Assembly (NCBI GenBank): GCA_003712165.1
Contig: RHLH01000001.1
Coordinates: 1,523,575 to 1,587,574 of the forward strand
From: Phycisphaera sp.
GTDB lineage: Bacteria; Planctomycetota; Phycisphaerae; Phycisphaerales; UBA1924
Direction: 5' to 3'
Length of the DNA stretch: 64,000 bases
Positions 8,752 to 18,368 of this stretch are shown here, piece by piece (the stretch's first letter is position 1; each line of letters begins with the position of its first letter). The notes beneath the pieces are model-generated. The model was not told where the DNA came from and did not search any database. It saw only the letters and a list, made by a program, of their open reading frames with translations. The translations under genes were made by a program, and so were the position numbers.

Positions 8752-9456
8752 TCAATCCGCCCTCGAGACCCAGATCACCTCGCCGTTCTTGTCGTCCATC
8801 TCGCCCGAGATGCAGCTGCTGATCACGTCAGCAACTTCTTCTGGCGTGAGGCAGTCCGACTCAGGAAGCGTTTCAGTATCGAACAGGCTCCGGAGCATGG
8901 GCGTCTCGACCGCACCTGGGGCGACGGCGAACGCTCGGATGTTGAATTCGGCACCCTCTTTGGCGCAGCTTCGCGTCATCAGGTTCACCGCTGCCTTCGA
9001 CGAGGCGTATGCGAAGAAGCCGGGGAACGGGTTGTCGGTGCCCATCGTGGAGACGTTTACGATGCAGCTGGCTTCTTGAGATCTGAACATGGGCCAGGCG
9101 TGGGCGATGAGGGAAGCGGGGCCAATCGCGTTGACGCGGTAGGCCTGCTCGATCGTGCGGTCGTCGGTCTGGTCGATGGGCAGGAGCGGGGCGTAGCCGG
9201 CGTTGTTGACCAGCACATCGAGCCGCCCAAGCTCGTCACTGATCCGGTCGATCAGCGCCCGGCATTGGACCTGATCTGCGACGTCGAGCCTAGCGACGGT
9301 CGTCGGGCTCTCGATCGAAGCGGCGGCTTCGCTCAGCGGGCCCGCTTGCCGAGCGGCGAGGACGACGTGGTACCCCTGCTCCGAGAGGAGCTTCGAGGTA
9401 GCCAAGCCGATGCCTGAGCTGGCCCCGGTGACGAGTGCGACGGGCTGATCGATCAC
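8752..9456 (-). CDS. Short-chain dehydrogenase/reductase
   Basis: A 234-residue classical SDR that oxidises or reduces an alcohol/ketone with NAD(P). TGASSGIG at residues 10-17 is the cofactor loop, VNNAG the stabilising motif, and YASSK holds the catalytic Tyr and Lys with a Ser in NVSTMG. Length is typical. It starts at a GTG with GGGGAGG well placed upstream. It diverges from the solute-binding protein gene with only 52 bases between them. The substrate is unknown. Confidence 0.9.
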   Translation of the reverse strand: MIDQPVALVTGASSGIGLATSKLLSEQGYHVVLAARQAGPLSEAAASIESPTTVARLDVADQVQCRALIDRISDELGRLDVLVNNAGYAPLLPIDQTDDRTIEQAYRVNAIGPASLIAHAWPMFRSQEASCIVNVSTMGTDNPFPGFFAYASSKAAVNLMTRSCAKEGAEFNIRAFAVAPGAVETPMLRSLFDTETLPESDCLTPEEVADVISSCISGEMDDKNGEVIWVSRAD

Positions 9457-9508
9457 AAAGCACCTCCCCGCGAGATCACCGCTCGCCTACGACGATAGAC
9501 TCTCGCCC

Positions 9509-11107
9509 ATGCCTATTGCACGCATCGCATTCGCAGTGATTTTCGTGAGCCTCGTGGCCGTCCCGCTTTTGCTTCGGCCTGCGGACAAGGCCCCCGTTTC
9601 GGGCGACGCGAAGCAGTTGATTATCATCACGCCGCACCTGGCTCAGCTCCGTGAGGAGTTTGGGCTGGGGTTTCAACGCTGGCACGAGGAGAAGTACGGC
9701 GAGCCAGTCCGGGTCCGCTACATCACGCCGGGCGGCACGAGTGAGATCATCAAGCAACTCGTCGCTCAGTACTCCGCGGCATGGAATGCCGGCAACATCG
9801 ATCGAAATACGTTCGCGACCGAGCCGGGGACGATTCCTATCGACCTGATGTTCGGGGGCGGGTCCTACGACCACGGCAGGCTCATGTCCGCGTGCAGGGT
9901 CCAGAAGGACGGAGAGTCGATCACGCTTCCGATGTCCGAGTCGGCGGGCTTTGAGGCGTCGGTCATCGAGGAGTGGTTTGGCCCGAATGCGATCGGTTCC
10001 CAGCCGCTCTATGAGAAGGACCAGCACTGGATGGCGACGGCGCTCTCAAGTTTCGGCATCGTCTACAACCGCGAGGTGTACGACCAACTCGGGCTCTCTG
10101 CGCCGAAGTCGTTCCATGATCTGACGGACCCTCGGCTCATGGGCTGGATCGCTATGGCTGATCCGAGGCAGTCGGGTTCGATCACGACCACAGTCGATTA
10201 CATCCTGAGTCACGAAGGCTGGGACGAGGGGTGGGCGCTGCTCCGCGAGTTGTCAGCGAACGCGAGGTACTTCAGCGGCTCGTCGAGCAAGCCTCCGATC
10301 GATGTGTCAACGGGTGAGGCTGCTGCGGGGCTCGCGATCGACTTCTACGGCCGGGGCCAGGCGCAGTCGGTGCTCGCGCCGGGGTCTGATCCGACCTCTG
10401 GACGCGTGGGCTATGTCGACCCCGCGGGCAGTGTGTACATCGATCCTGATCCGGTGTCTGTGTTGAGGGGTGGTCCGCAACCCGTGATCGCGCGGCGGTT
10501 TATTGAGTATGTGCTGACGGAGCGGGGGCAGTCTGTATGGAACTTCCCGCCCATCGCGTCCACGCCGCCCGAGGATCGCGTTGTCGATATGGAGGGCGAT
10601 GAGATGGGGCCGGCAATCTACGCGCTCCGCAGGCTTCCAGCGCGACGTGTGATGTACGACAAGCACTTCGATCACTTCATGGACAGGGTGAACCCGTACC
10701 TGATCGCGGGCAGTGACAGGCCTGCGGGCTGGCGGAGTTCGATCGGCCCGATGATGGGCGCATTTGGTATCGATACATCCACAGAACTCAAGGCCGCATG
10801 GAAAGCGCTCAATGATGCACGTGCTGATGCGTCTTTCCCGCCGGAAGTGCTGGCCGAGATGGAGCGGCTCTTCTATGCGATGCCGGTGCACGAGATGCCC
10901 CCGACTCAGGAGGGTAAGCCGGGCAATCGGCTCGAGTTCACGCCCGAGAACTATCGGGTGATCCGCAATTCCTGGCGTGATTCAGAGCATCCTGACTGGG
11001 CCGTCAAGTCTCAGATTCGCTACGTCGATTTTTTCCGTGAGAACTACAGGCGGGTTGGGGCGCTCGCCAGGGCTCGAGAACTCGATTCAGCGGGAACAGT
11101 GCAATGA
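9509..11107 (+). CDS. Extracellular solute-binding protein (ABC type), orphan
   Basis: A 532-residue protein with an N-terminal hydrophobic export segment (IAFAVIFVSLVAVPLLL). The central region (ALSSFGIVYNREVYDQLGL, DLTDPRLMGWIAMADPRQSG) matches periplasmic binding proteins of the iron(III)/putrescine-like group. The protein is longer than the usual 330-400 residues, with an extra C-terminal helical region. No permease or ATPase gene is adjacent; instead the stop overlaps the start of pyruvate kinase (ATGA). The ligand is unknown; an iron or small organic ligand is a guess from family resemblance. Confidence 0.75.
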   Translation: MPIARIAFAVIFVSLVAVPLLLRPADKAPVSGDAKQLIIITPHLAQLREEFGLGFQRWHEEKYGEPVRVRYITPGGTSEIIKQLVAQYSAAWNAGNIDRNTFATEPGTIPIDLMFGGGSYDHGRLMSACRVQKDGESITLPMSESAGFEASVIEEWFGPNAIGSQPLYEKDQHWMATALSSFGIVYNREVYDQLGLSAPKSFHDLTDPRLMGWIAMADPRQSGSITTTVDYILSHEGWDEGWALLRELSANARYFSGSSSKPPIDVSTGEAAAGLAIDFYGRGQAQSVLAPGSDPTSGRVGYVDPAGSVYIDPDPVSVLRGGPQPVIARRFIEYVLTERGQSVWNFPPIASTPPEDRVVDMEGDEMGPAIYALRRLPARRVMYDKHFDHFMDRVNPYLIAGSDRPAGWRSSIGPMMGAFGIDTSTELKAAWKALNDARADASFPPEVLAEMERLFYAMPVHEMPPTQEGKPGNRLEFTPENYRVIRNSWRDSEHPDWAVKSQIRYVDFFRENYRRVGALARARELDSAGTVQ

Positions 11108-12627
11108 CACCACAGGCAGAATGCACGCAGACCAGATTTCCGACGGTTGCCCGCATCGTGGCAACCATCGGACCCAGCTCTGACTCGCCGGAGATGGTCA
11201 GGCGACTCATCACACTCGGTGTCCGCGTCTTCCGCTTCAATTTCTCGCACGGCTCGTTCGACGACCACGAAAATCGCCTCAAGGTTGTCCGCGAGGTCTC
11301 CAAGGAAATGGACAGGCCGATCGCGGTCATGGCTGACCTGCCCGGTCCAAAGATCAGGTGCGGACAAGTACCCGACGGCGGTTTTGATCTCGAGGTTGGC
11401 CAGGAAGTCGTCTTCACGAACGAAATAGATGTTGCCGAGCTCGTGCAGGAAGATGCCAAGACAGTCGCGCACTTCCCGACAACATACCCCGAGCTCACTG
11501 ATGAGGTCGAAATCGGTCAGCGTGTTCTGCTTAATGATGGCGCCGTTCGGCTGCTCGTTATCGCCAAGGACGATGGCTGGGTCCGTTGCACGGTCACTGT
11601 TGGCGGCCTGATCACCACCGGCAAAGGCATCAACCTGCCTGAGACAGAGCTGTCCGCACCAGCGGTCGGCGATCGCGATTGGGAGATATGCCAATGGGCG
11701 GTATCGCACGCCGTTGACTTTATTGCCATGTCCTTCGTTCGCCGTGCAGAGGAAGTTCGCGGATTACGAGATCGGCTGGCGGGTATCTGCAGCGTCGATG
11801 TCTCGGCCGCGGAGAAGGCGGGATCGAGAATTCCGATTGTCGCCAAGATCGAGAAGCCGCAAGCCGTGAACAACATCCGCGAGATTGCCGAGTCCGCGGA
11901 TGTCATTATGGTGGCACGGGGTGATCTTGGAGTCGAGATGGACATCGCGCAGACACCGGTCTCGCAAAAGAAGATTATCGAGACATGCAAAAGCGTCGGT
12001 ACACCTGTGATCGTCGCGACTCAGATGCTCGAAACAATGATCACCGCGTCCAGCCCGACACGCGCCGAGGCTTCAGATGTAGCCAACGCGGTCTTCGACG
12101 GCGCCGACGCGGTCATGCTCTCAGGTGAGACAGCAGTCGGAGACCACCCGGATCTCGTTGTGGATACGATGACACGGATCATTCGTGCGTCGGAGGATCG
12201 GCTGGCCAAACTTCCCAGCCGAGCGACACCCCCTGAGTTGTACTCGAACAAAAAGTACAAGATCGCTGCCATCGCCCACGGGGCATGGCACGTCGCGCAG
12301 GACTTTGGAGCTGAGCTGATCGTGTGCTGGTCGCAGCATGGCACGAGCGCCCGCTTCCTCAGCCAGAACAACTTTGATGTCCCGATTGTTGCCTATTCAT
12401 CAGAACGACGGTTCACGAGGCGCATGGCGCTACTGGGCGGCGTAAACCCGTTCCGTCGCGATCCTCCCGGTGGATTCAATGAGTTCGTCAGGATGGCAGA
12501 GAAAGATCTCGTCAAATCCGGATGGGCAATCCCCGGCTCGCGAGTCGTGATTCTTGGCGGAGAACCCTTCGGTACTCCCCACTCGACGTCGAGCATCGTC
12601 GCACATGTCGTCCGCGACCAGGCGTGA
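11104..12627 (+). CDS. pyk: Pyruvate kinase
   Basis: A 507-residue enzyme converting phosphoenolpyruvate and ADP to pyruvate and ATP. The N-terminal ARIVATIGPSSDSPEM and FRFNFSHG, the catalytic region IVAKIEKPQA, MVARGDLGVEM with the metal/phosphate residues, and TQMLETMI plus ADAVMLSGETAVG are all present. The C-terminal allosteric domain follows. Length is slightly above the usual 470-480. The start overlaps the stop of the solute-binding protein by ATGA, so translation is probably coupled. Confidence 0.96.
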   Translation: MTPQAECTQTRFPTVARIVATIGPSSDSPEMVRRLITLGVRVFRFNFSHGSFDDHENRLKVVREVSKEMDRPIAVMADLPGPKIRCGQVPDGGFDLEVGQEVVFTNEIDVAELVQEDAKTVAHFPTTYPELTDEVEIGQRVLLNDGAVRLLVIAKDDGWVRCTVTVGGLITTGKGINLPETELSAPAVGDRDWEICQWAVSHAVDFIAMSFVRRAEEVRGLRDRLAGICSVDVSAAEKAGSRIPIVAKIEKPQAVNNIREIAESADVIMVARGDLGVEMDIAQTPVSQKKIIETCKSVGTPVIVATQMLETMITASSPTRAEASDVANAVFDGADAVMLSGETAVGDHPDLVVDTMTRIIRASEDRLAKLPSRATPPELYSNKKYKIAAIAHGAWHVAQDFGAELIVCWSQHGTSARFLSQNNFDVPIVAYSSERRFTRRMALLGGVNPFRRDPPGGFNEFVRMAEKDLVKSGWAIPGSRVVILGGEPFGTPHSTSSIVAHVVRDQA

Positions 12628-12652
12628 TGAATTTGTAGACCTACCCTTGTGC

Positions 12653-13945
12653 ATGCCTGACCGCACGCACAAGACCGCAGCGATCCTGAGTATCGGTGAC
12701 GAGTTGACTCTCGGTCAGAAGCTTGACACGAACTCGAAGTGGCTCTCAGAACAACTCGTGATGCGGGGTGTCACGCCGCTCGTGCACGTCACGGTAGCCG
12801 ATGGTCTTGAGGTCCTTATCAATCGGATATCTGCGCTCGCCGTGGAACACGATCTGGTTGTCATGACCGGTGGATTGGGCCCTACAGCGGATGACCTGAC
12901 CCGTCAGGCGCTCGCGGACGCGATGGGCGACACGCTCATCGAAGACGAAGATGCGCTGCGGGAACTGCACCAGTGGTTCGAGGGACGCGGCATCGCGATG
13001 CCCGACACGAATCGTGTGCAGGCGATGAGACCCACTCGAGCGAGGTGCCTGAAGAACGAGCGTGGGACGGCTCCTGGACTACAAGGCGTGGTGGGCGAAA
13101 CGGATGTGTTCTGCCTGCCCGGCCCACCCAGCGAGATGCACCCGATGTTCGAGACGGATGTGGTCGGCTCTCTTAGGCCAGAGATCAAGATTCTTACCCG
13201 CGTCATGCCCACAGTAGGAATGGGCGAGAGCGCCATCGCACAGAAACTCGGCGATCTCATGGACCGGCAGCGGAATCCGCTCATTGGGACGACCGCATCG
13301 TCGGGCGTTGTGTTCATCCGCATGCGGTACGAAGGCAGCGACGAGGCGCTCGGTGCGACACTGCTCGACGAAGCCAAGGGACAGGTGCGTGAGGAACTCG
13401 GCGAGCACGTCGTCTCAAGCGAAGAAGAATCGCTCCCCGAGATTGTGCTCAGCCTGCTCACCGAACGGCGCGAGATGCTCGCGACCGTCGAATCGTGCAC
13501 GGGTGGCATGATTGGGCAGGTTCTGACCAGCGTTCCCGGGTCGTCGTCTGCCTACGCGGGTGGGTTTGTGGCCTACTCGAATGAGATGAAGGTCGGTCTG
13601 GCCGGTGTCGAGCGATCCGTGCTGGATTCGGTCGGCGCGGTGAGCCAGGAGTGTTGCAGGCAGATGGCACTTGGCGGCAGAGAAGGTACTGGCGCTGACT
13701 ACGCCGTTGCGGTGACCGGCATCGCTGGTCCGGGAGGCGGCTCGGCCGAGAAACCTGTCGGCACGGTCTGGATTGGAGTCGCCGGGCCCGATGGCTACGA
13801 GAGCATCAGGCAGTTCAGGCTCGGCAGAGACCGTGAGCAGATCCGTCGCCGGACGGTCACGAACGCGCTGGCGATGGTTTGGATGGCGATGACAGGCAAG
13901 GGTGAGATGCCTTTGCTCTGGGAAGTCTTCAACTCAGAAAGTTGA
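12653..13945 (+). CDS. cinA: CinA-family protein (nicotinamide-nucleotide amidase-like)
   Basis: A 430-residue two-domain protein. The N-terminal MoCF-like domain (AAILSIGDELTLGQKLDTNS, TGGLGPTADDLT, LPGPPSEM) acts on ADP-ribose or related nucleotides in characterised members. The C-terminal CinA domain (VESCTGGMIGQVLTSVPGSS, VTGIAGPGGG) deamidates nicotinamide mononucleotide in pyridine nucleotide salvage. Length and domain order are typical. The ATG at 12653 gives the conserved N-terminus; the frame is open upstream into pyk. There is no clear ribosome site, so it may be read from the pyk transcript 26 bases upstream. Confidence 0.9.
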   Translation: MPDRTHKTAAILSIGDELTLGQKLDTNSKWLSEQLVMRGVTPLVHVTVADGLEVLINRISALAVEHDLVVMTGGLGPTADDLTRQALADAMGDTLIEDEDALRELHQWFEGRGIAMPDTNRVQAMRPTRARCLKNERGTAPGLQGVVGETDVFCLPGPPSEMHPMFETDVVGSLRPEIKILTRVMPTVGMGESAIAQKLGDLMDRQRNPLIGTTASSGVVFIRMRYEGSDEALGATLLDEAKGQVREELGEHVVSSEEESLPEIVLSLLTERREMLATVESCTGGMIGQVLTSVPGSSSAYAGGFVAYSNEMKVGLAGVERSVLDSVGAVSQECCRQMALGGREGTGADYAVAVTGIAGPGGGSAEKPVGTVWIGVAGPDGYESIRQFRLGRDREQIRRRTVTNALAMVWMAMTGKGEMPLLWEVFNSES

Positions 13946-14213
13946 TGTCAGGATGCAATAAAATCCTGAGTGCCTTGTTGACTGAGCGGGTTGCAGGTGC
14001 GAAACTCGCCCTCCCCCGGAGTTGAACCGATGTTTGCTGTAATGCGAGACAAACCGAATCTCACCTCGTACGGACGCATATCCGAACGGTGGCTGCACGC
14101 AAACAGCCGCGGGTCGTAACCCCGGCCCAACACACTGAATTTGTAGCTTTCTGTTTCTCTGGAGCGCGTTGTTGTGCGCGCATGACCGGCCGAGTAAGGC
14201 CGGGGGTTGTGAT

Positions 14214-14600
14214 ATGAACAAGGAGATCAACATCGTTAGGGCCGTTGCGCCCGAGGACATCCAGGTCGGCACCTACGTGGTCGAGCTCCGCAGGGTGCAC
14301 GAGATGGTGAACTACTGCGCCCTCTTCGGCTTCGATTCGAGCGATGCGCCGCTCATCAGGCACCTCGCGACGATGCCGAGGTCGGGCCCCAGGTTTTTCC
14401 GCGTCGAGGCCGTCGCGATCCCGTTCGTGTTTGTAAAGCGTCCTGACGGGAAGAGCTTCGTGATCGACCTCAGGCGTTCGCGTCTGGGTGTCGCGCCCGC
14501 GCCGTTCGGAAAGGCGGTGTTCGAGGCGATGACCAGGGATCGTGAGACGAAGCCCGACTCCGAGATGGACACCTCGACGTTCCCCTCGGCCGCGGACTGA
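14214..14600 (+). CDS. Hypothetical protein, 128 residues
   Basis: A small soluble-looking protein beginning MNKEINIVRAVAPEDIQVG. It has several beta-strand-like stretches (GTYVVELRRVHEMV, FFRVEAVAIPFVFVK) and a basic segment, with no signal peptide, membrane helix or cysteine-rich motif. I do not recognise a family. The third codon positions are strongly GC-biased like the neighbours, which supports coding. The start at 14214 is preferred; a short GGCC...GGCC hairpin and GGGGG lie just upstream. It converges on the zinc-ribbon gene, only 4 bases from its end. Confidence 0.65.
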   Translation: MNKEINIVRAVAPEDIQVGTYVVELRRVHEMVNYCALFGFDSSDAPLIRHLATMPRSGPRFFRVEAVAIPFVFVKRPDGKSFVIDLRRSRLGVAPAPFGKAVFEAMTRDRETKPDSEMDTSTFPSAAD

Positions 14601-14604
14601 CCTT

Positions 14605-15114
14605 TCACCCAGAGCCCCTCGCTTCGGCGTGGGGCTCGTTCTTGTTTTTGTGTTGAGGCAGCTTCCATGCGGCGCCGCACTCGGGGCAAATGGTGCAGCC
14701 ATCATCAGCGGGCGTTAGCCCGCTCAAGTCATGGACGCATGAAGGGCACATGCAGTGATCCTTTAGCTTTGATTCATATTGCCTTGTGTAGCGTTTGTTC
14801 CATGCCCGGTTCAGCACTCTATGGACAATAATCGCCACGAGAAATGCAGGCGCGAGTGATGCCCATCTGCTTACACCAAGATGTTCTGACAATATGGGTA
14901 GTAGGAAGATCAGTGGAAGGAGGATCGCTGTCGATGCTGCCTCAGTCCAGTGGTACTGGGTTTGTTCAAACCGTCGGGTCTTTGGCTTGATGGTTCTGGT
15001 TGAAGGTAACCCGATCGAGTCAGGCAATATGCCAGCTTCGTTCAGCTCTCCTGCCGCGGCTCGTAATACACGCACGCCACGATCATCTGGAAGTTTGATA
15101 CGAGTCTGAATCAC
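14605..15114 (-). CDS. Membrane protein with C-terminal zinc ribbon (member 2 of 3)
   Basis: A 169-residue protein. Residues 57-100 are hydrophobic (two helices, [16 protein letters not shown] and [17 protein letters not shown]), followed by a basic stretch and the zinc ribbon [11 protein letters not shown]...[12 protein letters not shown]. The N-terminal part aligns with member 3 at 23727: both have RGxRV, AG, LP and RFExTQxHWT in the same order. It starts at a GTG overlapping the thiG stop, so it is the last gene of a thiS-thiG-ribbon operon. That placement need not mean a thiamine role. Function unknown. Confidence 0.75.
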   Translation of the reverse strand: MIQTRIKLPDDRGVRVLRAAAGELNEAGILPDSIGLPSTRTIKPKTRRFEQTQYHWTEAASTAILLPLIFLLPILSEHLGVSRWASLAPAFLVAIIVHRVLNRAWNKRYTRQYESKLKDHCMCPSCVHDLSGLTPADDGCTICPECGAAWKLPQHKNKNEPHAEARGSG

Positions 15115-15974
15115 TCCCCCGGAATATAACTGATCGCCCCCTCCATCGGGCTGCTCGCGGTCGCGTAGAGCTTCTTGTCGATCCGGCCCGCGAGGTAGCT
15201 CTGCTGACCCGCGAGGGTGGCGTGGCGCATCGCGTGGGCCATCTGGACGGGGTCCGTCGCGTGGGCTACGGCGGTGTTGAGAAGCACGCCGTCGGCGCCG
15301 AGTTCCATCGCTCTGGCGACATCGCTCGCCTGGCCGACGCCCGCGTCGACGATGACGGGGTAGTCGGGGTCGCCCTGCTTGAGCAGTTCGAGGCAGAGGA
15401 CGATGTTGTTCTCGTTGAGGATGCCCTGGCCAGAGCCGATCGGGCTGCCTGCGGGCATGACGCTCGTCGCGCCGGCGTCTTTAATCCGCATCGCGCTGAT
15501 CGGGTCGTCGGACGAGTAGCACATGACGCTGAACCCGTCCTTGACGAGCTGGCGCGTGGCTTCCAGGGTGCCGACGGGGTCGGGCAGGAGAGTCTTCTTA
15601 TCGCCCAGCACCTCAAGCTTGACCCACGACGCGCCGGGGTTGCCGAGCTGTTCGAGCAGCTCACGCCCAAGGCGCGCGACGCGCACGGCGTCCTCGGCGC
15701 TGAAGCAGCCGGCGGTGTTGGGCAGGACCGTGTACCGATCGAGGTCGAGGAAATCGAGCAGGCTCTGGCCCTGCTCGTTGTAGAGTCGCTCCCGGCGGAC
15801 AGCGACCGTCACGACCTCGGTGCCCGAGGCGTCGAGCGCGTCTTTCATGAGCTCCATGGACGCGTACTTGCCCGTGCCCAGGACGAGGCGGCTGTTAAAC
15901 GATCGCTCGCCGACGACGAGGGGCTTCATATGGGGTTCGCTGTGGGTGGTCATCGTGCTGGATGAGTCAGGCAT
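15111..15974 (-). CDS. thiG: Thiazole synthase ThiG
   Basis: A 287-residue TIM-barrel enzyme that builds the thiazole phosphate of thiamine from deoxyxylulose 5-phosphate, dehydroglycine/iminoacetate and sulfur carried by ThiS. Conserved parts are [31 protein letters not shown], the Schiff-base lysine in WVKLEVLGD, and the phosphate-binding [12 protein letters not shown]. Length is slightly above usual because of an N-terminal extension; an internal Met at residue 16 ([11 protein letters not shown]) is another possible start. It follows thiS by 4 bases. No thiamine riboswitch is visible upstream. Confidence 0.95.
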   Translation of the reverse strand: MPDSSSTMTTHSEPHMKPLVVGERSFNSRLVLGTGKYASMELMKDALDASGTEVVTVAVRRERLYNEQGQSLLDFLDLDRYTVLPNTAGCFSAEDAVRVARLGRELLEQLGNPGASWVKLEVLGDKKTLLPDPVGTLEATRQLVKDGFSVMCYSSDDPISAMRIKDAGATSVMPAGSPIGSGQGILNENNIVLCLELLKQGDPDYPVIVDAGVGQASDVARAMELGADGVLLNTAVAHATDPVQMAHAMRHATLAGQQSYLAGRIDKKLYATASSPMEGAISYIPGE

Positions 15975-15978
15975 GGTG

Positions 15979-16179
15979 TTAGCCCCCTCCGACGAGAGTG
16001 ACGAGTTCGACGGTGTCGCCCTCGCTGAGTGTGTGCGTTGCGTGGTTGACCTTGGTGACGAGTGCTTTGTTGACCTCGACGGCGCAAGCCTGATCGGCGA
16101 GGTTGAGTTGCTCGATCAGTCCCGCGATCGTGGTGCCCTCGGGTGTCTCGTGGGATTTGCCGTTCAGGTTGATCTGCAT
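15979..16179 (-). CDS. thiS: Sulfur carrier protein ThiS
   Basis: A 66-residue ubiquitin-like protein ([20 protein letters not shown] at the start) ending in VTLVGGG. The terminal Gly is adenylated and then thiocarboxylated to deliver sulfur to ThiG. The small size and adjacency to thiG fix the identity. The frame is open far upstream, but the ATG at 16179 gives the family length. Its start lies 64 bases from a divergently transcribed lipoprotein gene. Confidence 0.93.
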   Translation of the reverse strand: MQINLNGKSHETPEGTTIAGLIEQLNLADQACAVEVNKALVTKVNHATHTLSEGDTVELVTLVGGG

Positions 16180-16243
16180 GCGGGATCGTACGCATCTGCC
16201 GGGGCGGAGCCACCGAAGACGGGGTGTCTGGTAGGCTGATGTC

Positions 16244-17053
16244 ATGCTAAGAACACTCTTGGTCGTCCTGATTGTCGTTTCGTGCGTGGCTGGCTGTCGA
16301 CGCCAGCCCAAGCAATACGACCAGAGCTCGCCCGAGGCGGTCATCGAGAGCCTCGAGGCGATGGTCAAGGACGGCAACACCCAGCGGCTCCACGAGCTCT
16401 TCTACGCGGAAGATGACGACATGCGGCTCGCGCTGCGGCGATTCGGCCGTATGGCGGGCAGGCTCGCCGAGTTGGCGGTGGCGATCAACGAAGCATTCCC
16501 TGAGGAAGTTGAGAAGCTCAAAGAGGATGCTGAGGAAGCGGCGGCGAACGGGCAGGCGACCTCGATCATGGCTCGGCTCTCTCAGGGCATGATGAGACAG
16601 CGACGCAGCCCGAATTCGAACCCTGGCGACACGTTCAACTCCGCATTCCAGCAGTTGCTGACCAATCCATACGACTCGTTCGAGCAGGCGAGCGACAGGC
16701 TGACCGCGATGGAGATCGGCGAGGGCTACGCGGGTCTCATGTGGGATGGCAAGCCGTTGCTGCCGCCCTTTGGTATCAAGATCCGAGAGGATGTCGATGA
16801 CAAGTGGTACATCGAGCTGCCTCTGGATCTCCCGATCGTGACGAAGTACCGCCCTCGCTCCGAAGAGCAGTGGCTCATAGCTGGGTATCTGATGAAGTCA
16901 TGGGAGAACGCTGCGGTAGATCTGAAGACTCAGGTCGAAGACGGCAAGTTCCGGAACATCGACGAGGTCGCTCAGGAGGCGGGTGCGATGGTCCTGCCGC
17001 CCACACTCATGATTGGGATCGCGTATTCGAGTCAGTTCAAGGAAGATGATTAG
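16244..17053 (+). CDS. Predicted lipoprotein of unknown function
   Basis: A 269-residue protein with a lipoprotein signal (LLVVLIVVSCVAGC, lipid-modified Cys at 18). The mature part is helical and charged (SPEAVIESLEAMVKDGN, then MAGRLAELAVAINEAFPEE), resembling the NTF2-like or DUF4878-type periplasmic lipoproteins that begin with a helix over a short cavity, but I cannot assign a family with confidence. The C-terminal half has DDKWYIELPLDLP, a typical closing strand of such folds. It diverges from thiS. Confidence 0.7.
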   Translation: MLRTLLVVLIVVSCVAGCRRQPKQYDQSSPEAVIESLEAMVKDGNTQRLHELFYAEDDDMRLALRRFGRMAGRLAELAVAINEAFPEEVEKLKEDAEEAAANGQATSIMARLSQGMMRQRRSPNSNPGDTFNSAFQQLLTNPYDSFEQASDRLTAMEIGEGYAGLMWDGKPLLPPFGIKIREDVDDKWYIELPLDLPIVTKYRPRSEEQWLIAGYLMKSWENAAVDLKTQVEDGKFRNIDEVAQEAGAMVLPPTLMIGIAYSSQFKEDD

Positions 17054-17318
17054 CATCAGAAAGTGGAGTGTGAGGTGTGTTGATCCGCCGGCAAGCAGAA
17101 ATGCCCTAGCCCTGCCGTTCACTAAGGGTAATCCATGAACTACATGGGTATCTCGTCGAATGACTGATCCATGAGAGCAATTGGATTGGCGAATTGTGCA
17201 ATCGCCGCTACACCCGATCCCAATGAAACGGGGGAAGCGGACGGAACTGCTGTCTGGTAAGATCTATTGCCAGCCCTGCCTGGGCCAAGAGAACCCACTC
17301 AACAAATGAGCATTACTC

Positions 17319-18260
17319 ATGACTCAAGATTCGCGGGATGGATCCGAATCACAGGCTGACCATGCGCACGAAAACGAGCACATTAGGGTTAGGCTCAAAG
17401 TTATCAATCTCATTGGTGTGCTTCTTCCCTTTGCGGGACTCGTTGTCGCGATCTCTCTTCTTTGGAATGTCGCGTTCAACTGGGTACAGCTGGGCATACT
17501 GCTGGTGATGTACGTGGTGACTGCGCTTGGGATTACAGTGGGGTACCACCGTCTGTTTACGCACCGAAGTTTCAAGACTCCAAGGGTTGTCGAAGCGATT
17601 CTCTCGATACTCGGATCGATGGCGGCAGAGGGTCCAGTGTTACAGTGGGTTGCTCAGCACAGGATGCACCATCAGCACAGTGATGCAGAACACGATCCGC
17701 ATTCGCCGCACGGGCACGGGACTGGTGTCTTTGACACCCTCCGCGGCATGTGGCACGCACACATGGGCTGGTTCATCTACAAGCAGCCACGCAATCTCGA
17801 CAAGTACACGAAAGATCTCCGCAAATCCATGCTCATAGTTTGGATGAGCAGGTTGTTCCCGGTATGGGTGCTCGCGGGACTTGTACTCCCGGCCATCTTC
17901 GGTGGTTTATTCACGTGGTCGTGGGGCGGAGTGCTCTGGGGATTCATTTGGGGCGGGCTTGTCAGGGTATTTCTGGTCCACCATGTGACTTGGAGCATTA
18001 ACTCGGTCTGTCATATTTGGGGCACCAAGCCCTTCAAGAGCAACGATGAGAGCCGGAACAATGCGATTTTTGGAGTTCTCGCGTTGGGTGAAGGGTGGCA
18101 CAACAACCACCATGCGTTCCCGACCAGCGCCAGACACGGGCTCCGGTGGTGGCAGGTCGATGTCAGTTACTTTGTGATCTGGTGCATGTCCAAGATCGGG
18201 TTGGCGAGCGAGATCAGGGTTCCTTCGCGAGAACGAATCCAGGAAAAAGCGATAGCCTAG
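17319..18260 (+). CDS. Fatty acid (acyl-CoA delta-9) desaturase
   Basis: A 313-residue membrane di-iron desaturase that introduces a cis double bond into acyl chains. The three histidine boxes are HRLFTH (77-82), HRMHH (114-118) and HNNHH (261-265). Hydrophobic pairs flank them (about 30-70 and 185-225). Length matches the acyl-CoA type of bacteria. It stands alone after a 265-base gap in which I see no gene, and is followed 108 bases later by lptD. A role in membrane fluidity is inferred from the family. Confidence 0.93.
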   Translation: MTQDSRDGSESQADHAHENEHIRVRLKVINLIGVLLPFAGLVVAISLLWNVAFNWVQLGILLVMYVVTALGITVGYHRLFTHRSFKTPRVVEAILSILGSMAAEGPVLQWVAQHRMHHQHSDAEHDPHSPHGHGTGVFDTLRGMWHAHMGWFIYKQPRNLDKYTKDLRKSMLIVWMSRLFPVWVLAGLVLPAIFGGLFTWSWGGVLWGFIWGGLVRVFLVHHVTWSINSVCHIWGTKPFKSNDESRNNAIFGVLALGEGWHNNHHAFPTSARHGLRWWQVDVSYFVIWCMSKIGLASEIRVPSRERIQEKAIA

Positions 18261-18368
18261 CCACAAACTCGTAACAATCGCTGTGAGGCGTGCCGTGTAC
18301 TCGCTCGTAGCTTTCGTCGCTTGGTCCGGGCTTCGGCTAGCCATGCGCGATATGCTCCACCTGCAAGG

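Noticed and set aside
13948..13969. Small hairpin after cinA (TCAGGAT/ATCCTGA)
   Set aside because: A 7-bp stem with an 8-base loop and no T-run is too weak to call a terminator.
16180..16243. Possible thiamine riboswitch before thiS
   Set aside because: The gap is only 64 bases and no conserved core is present.
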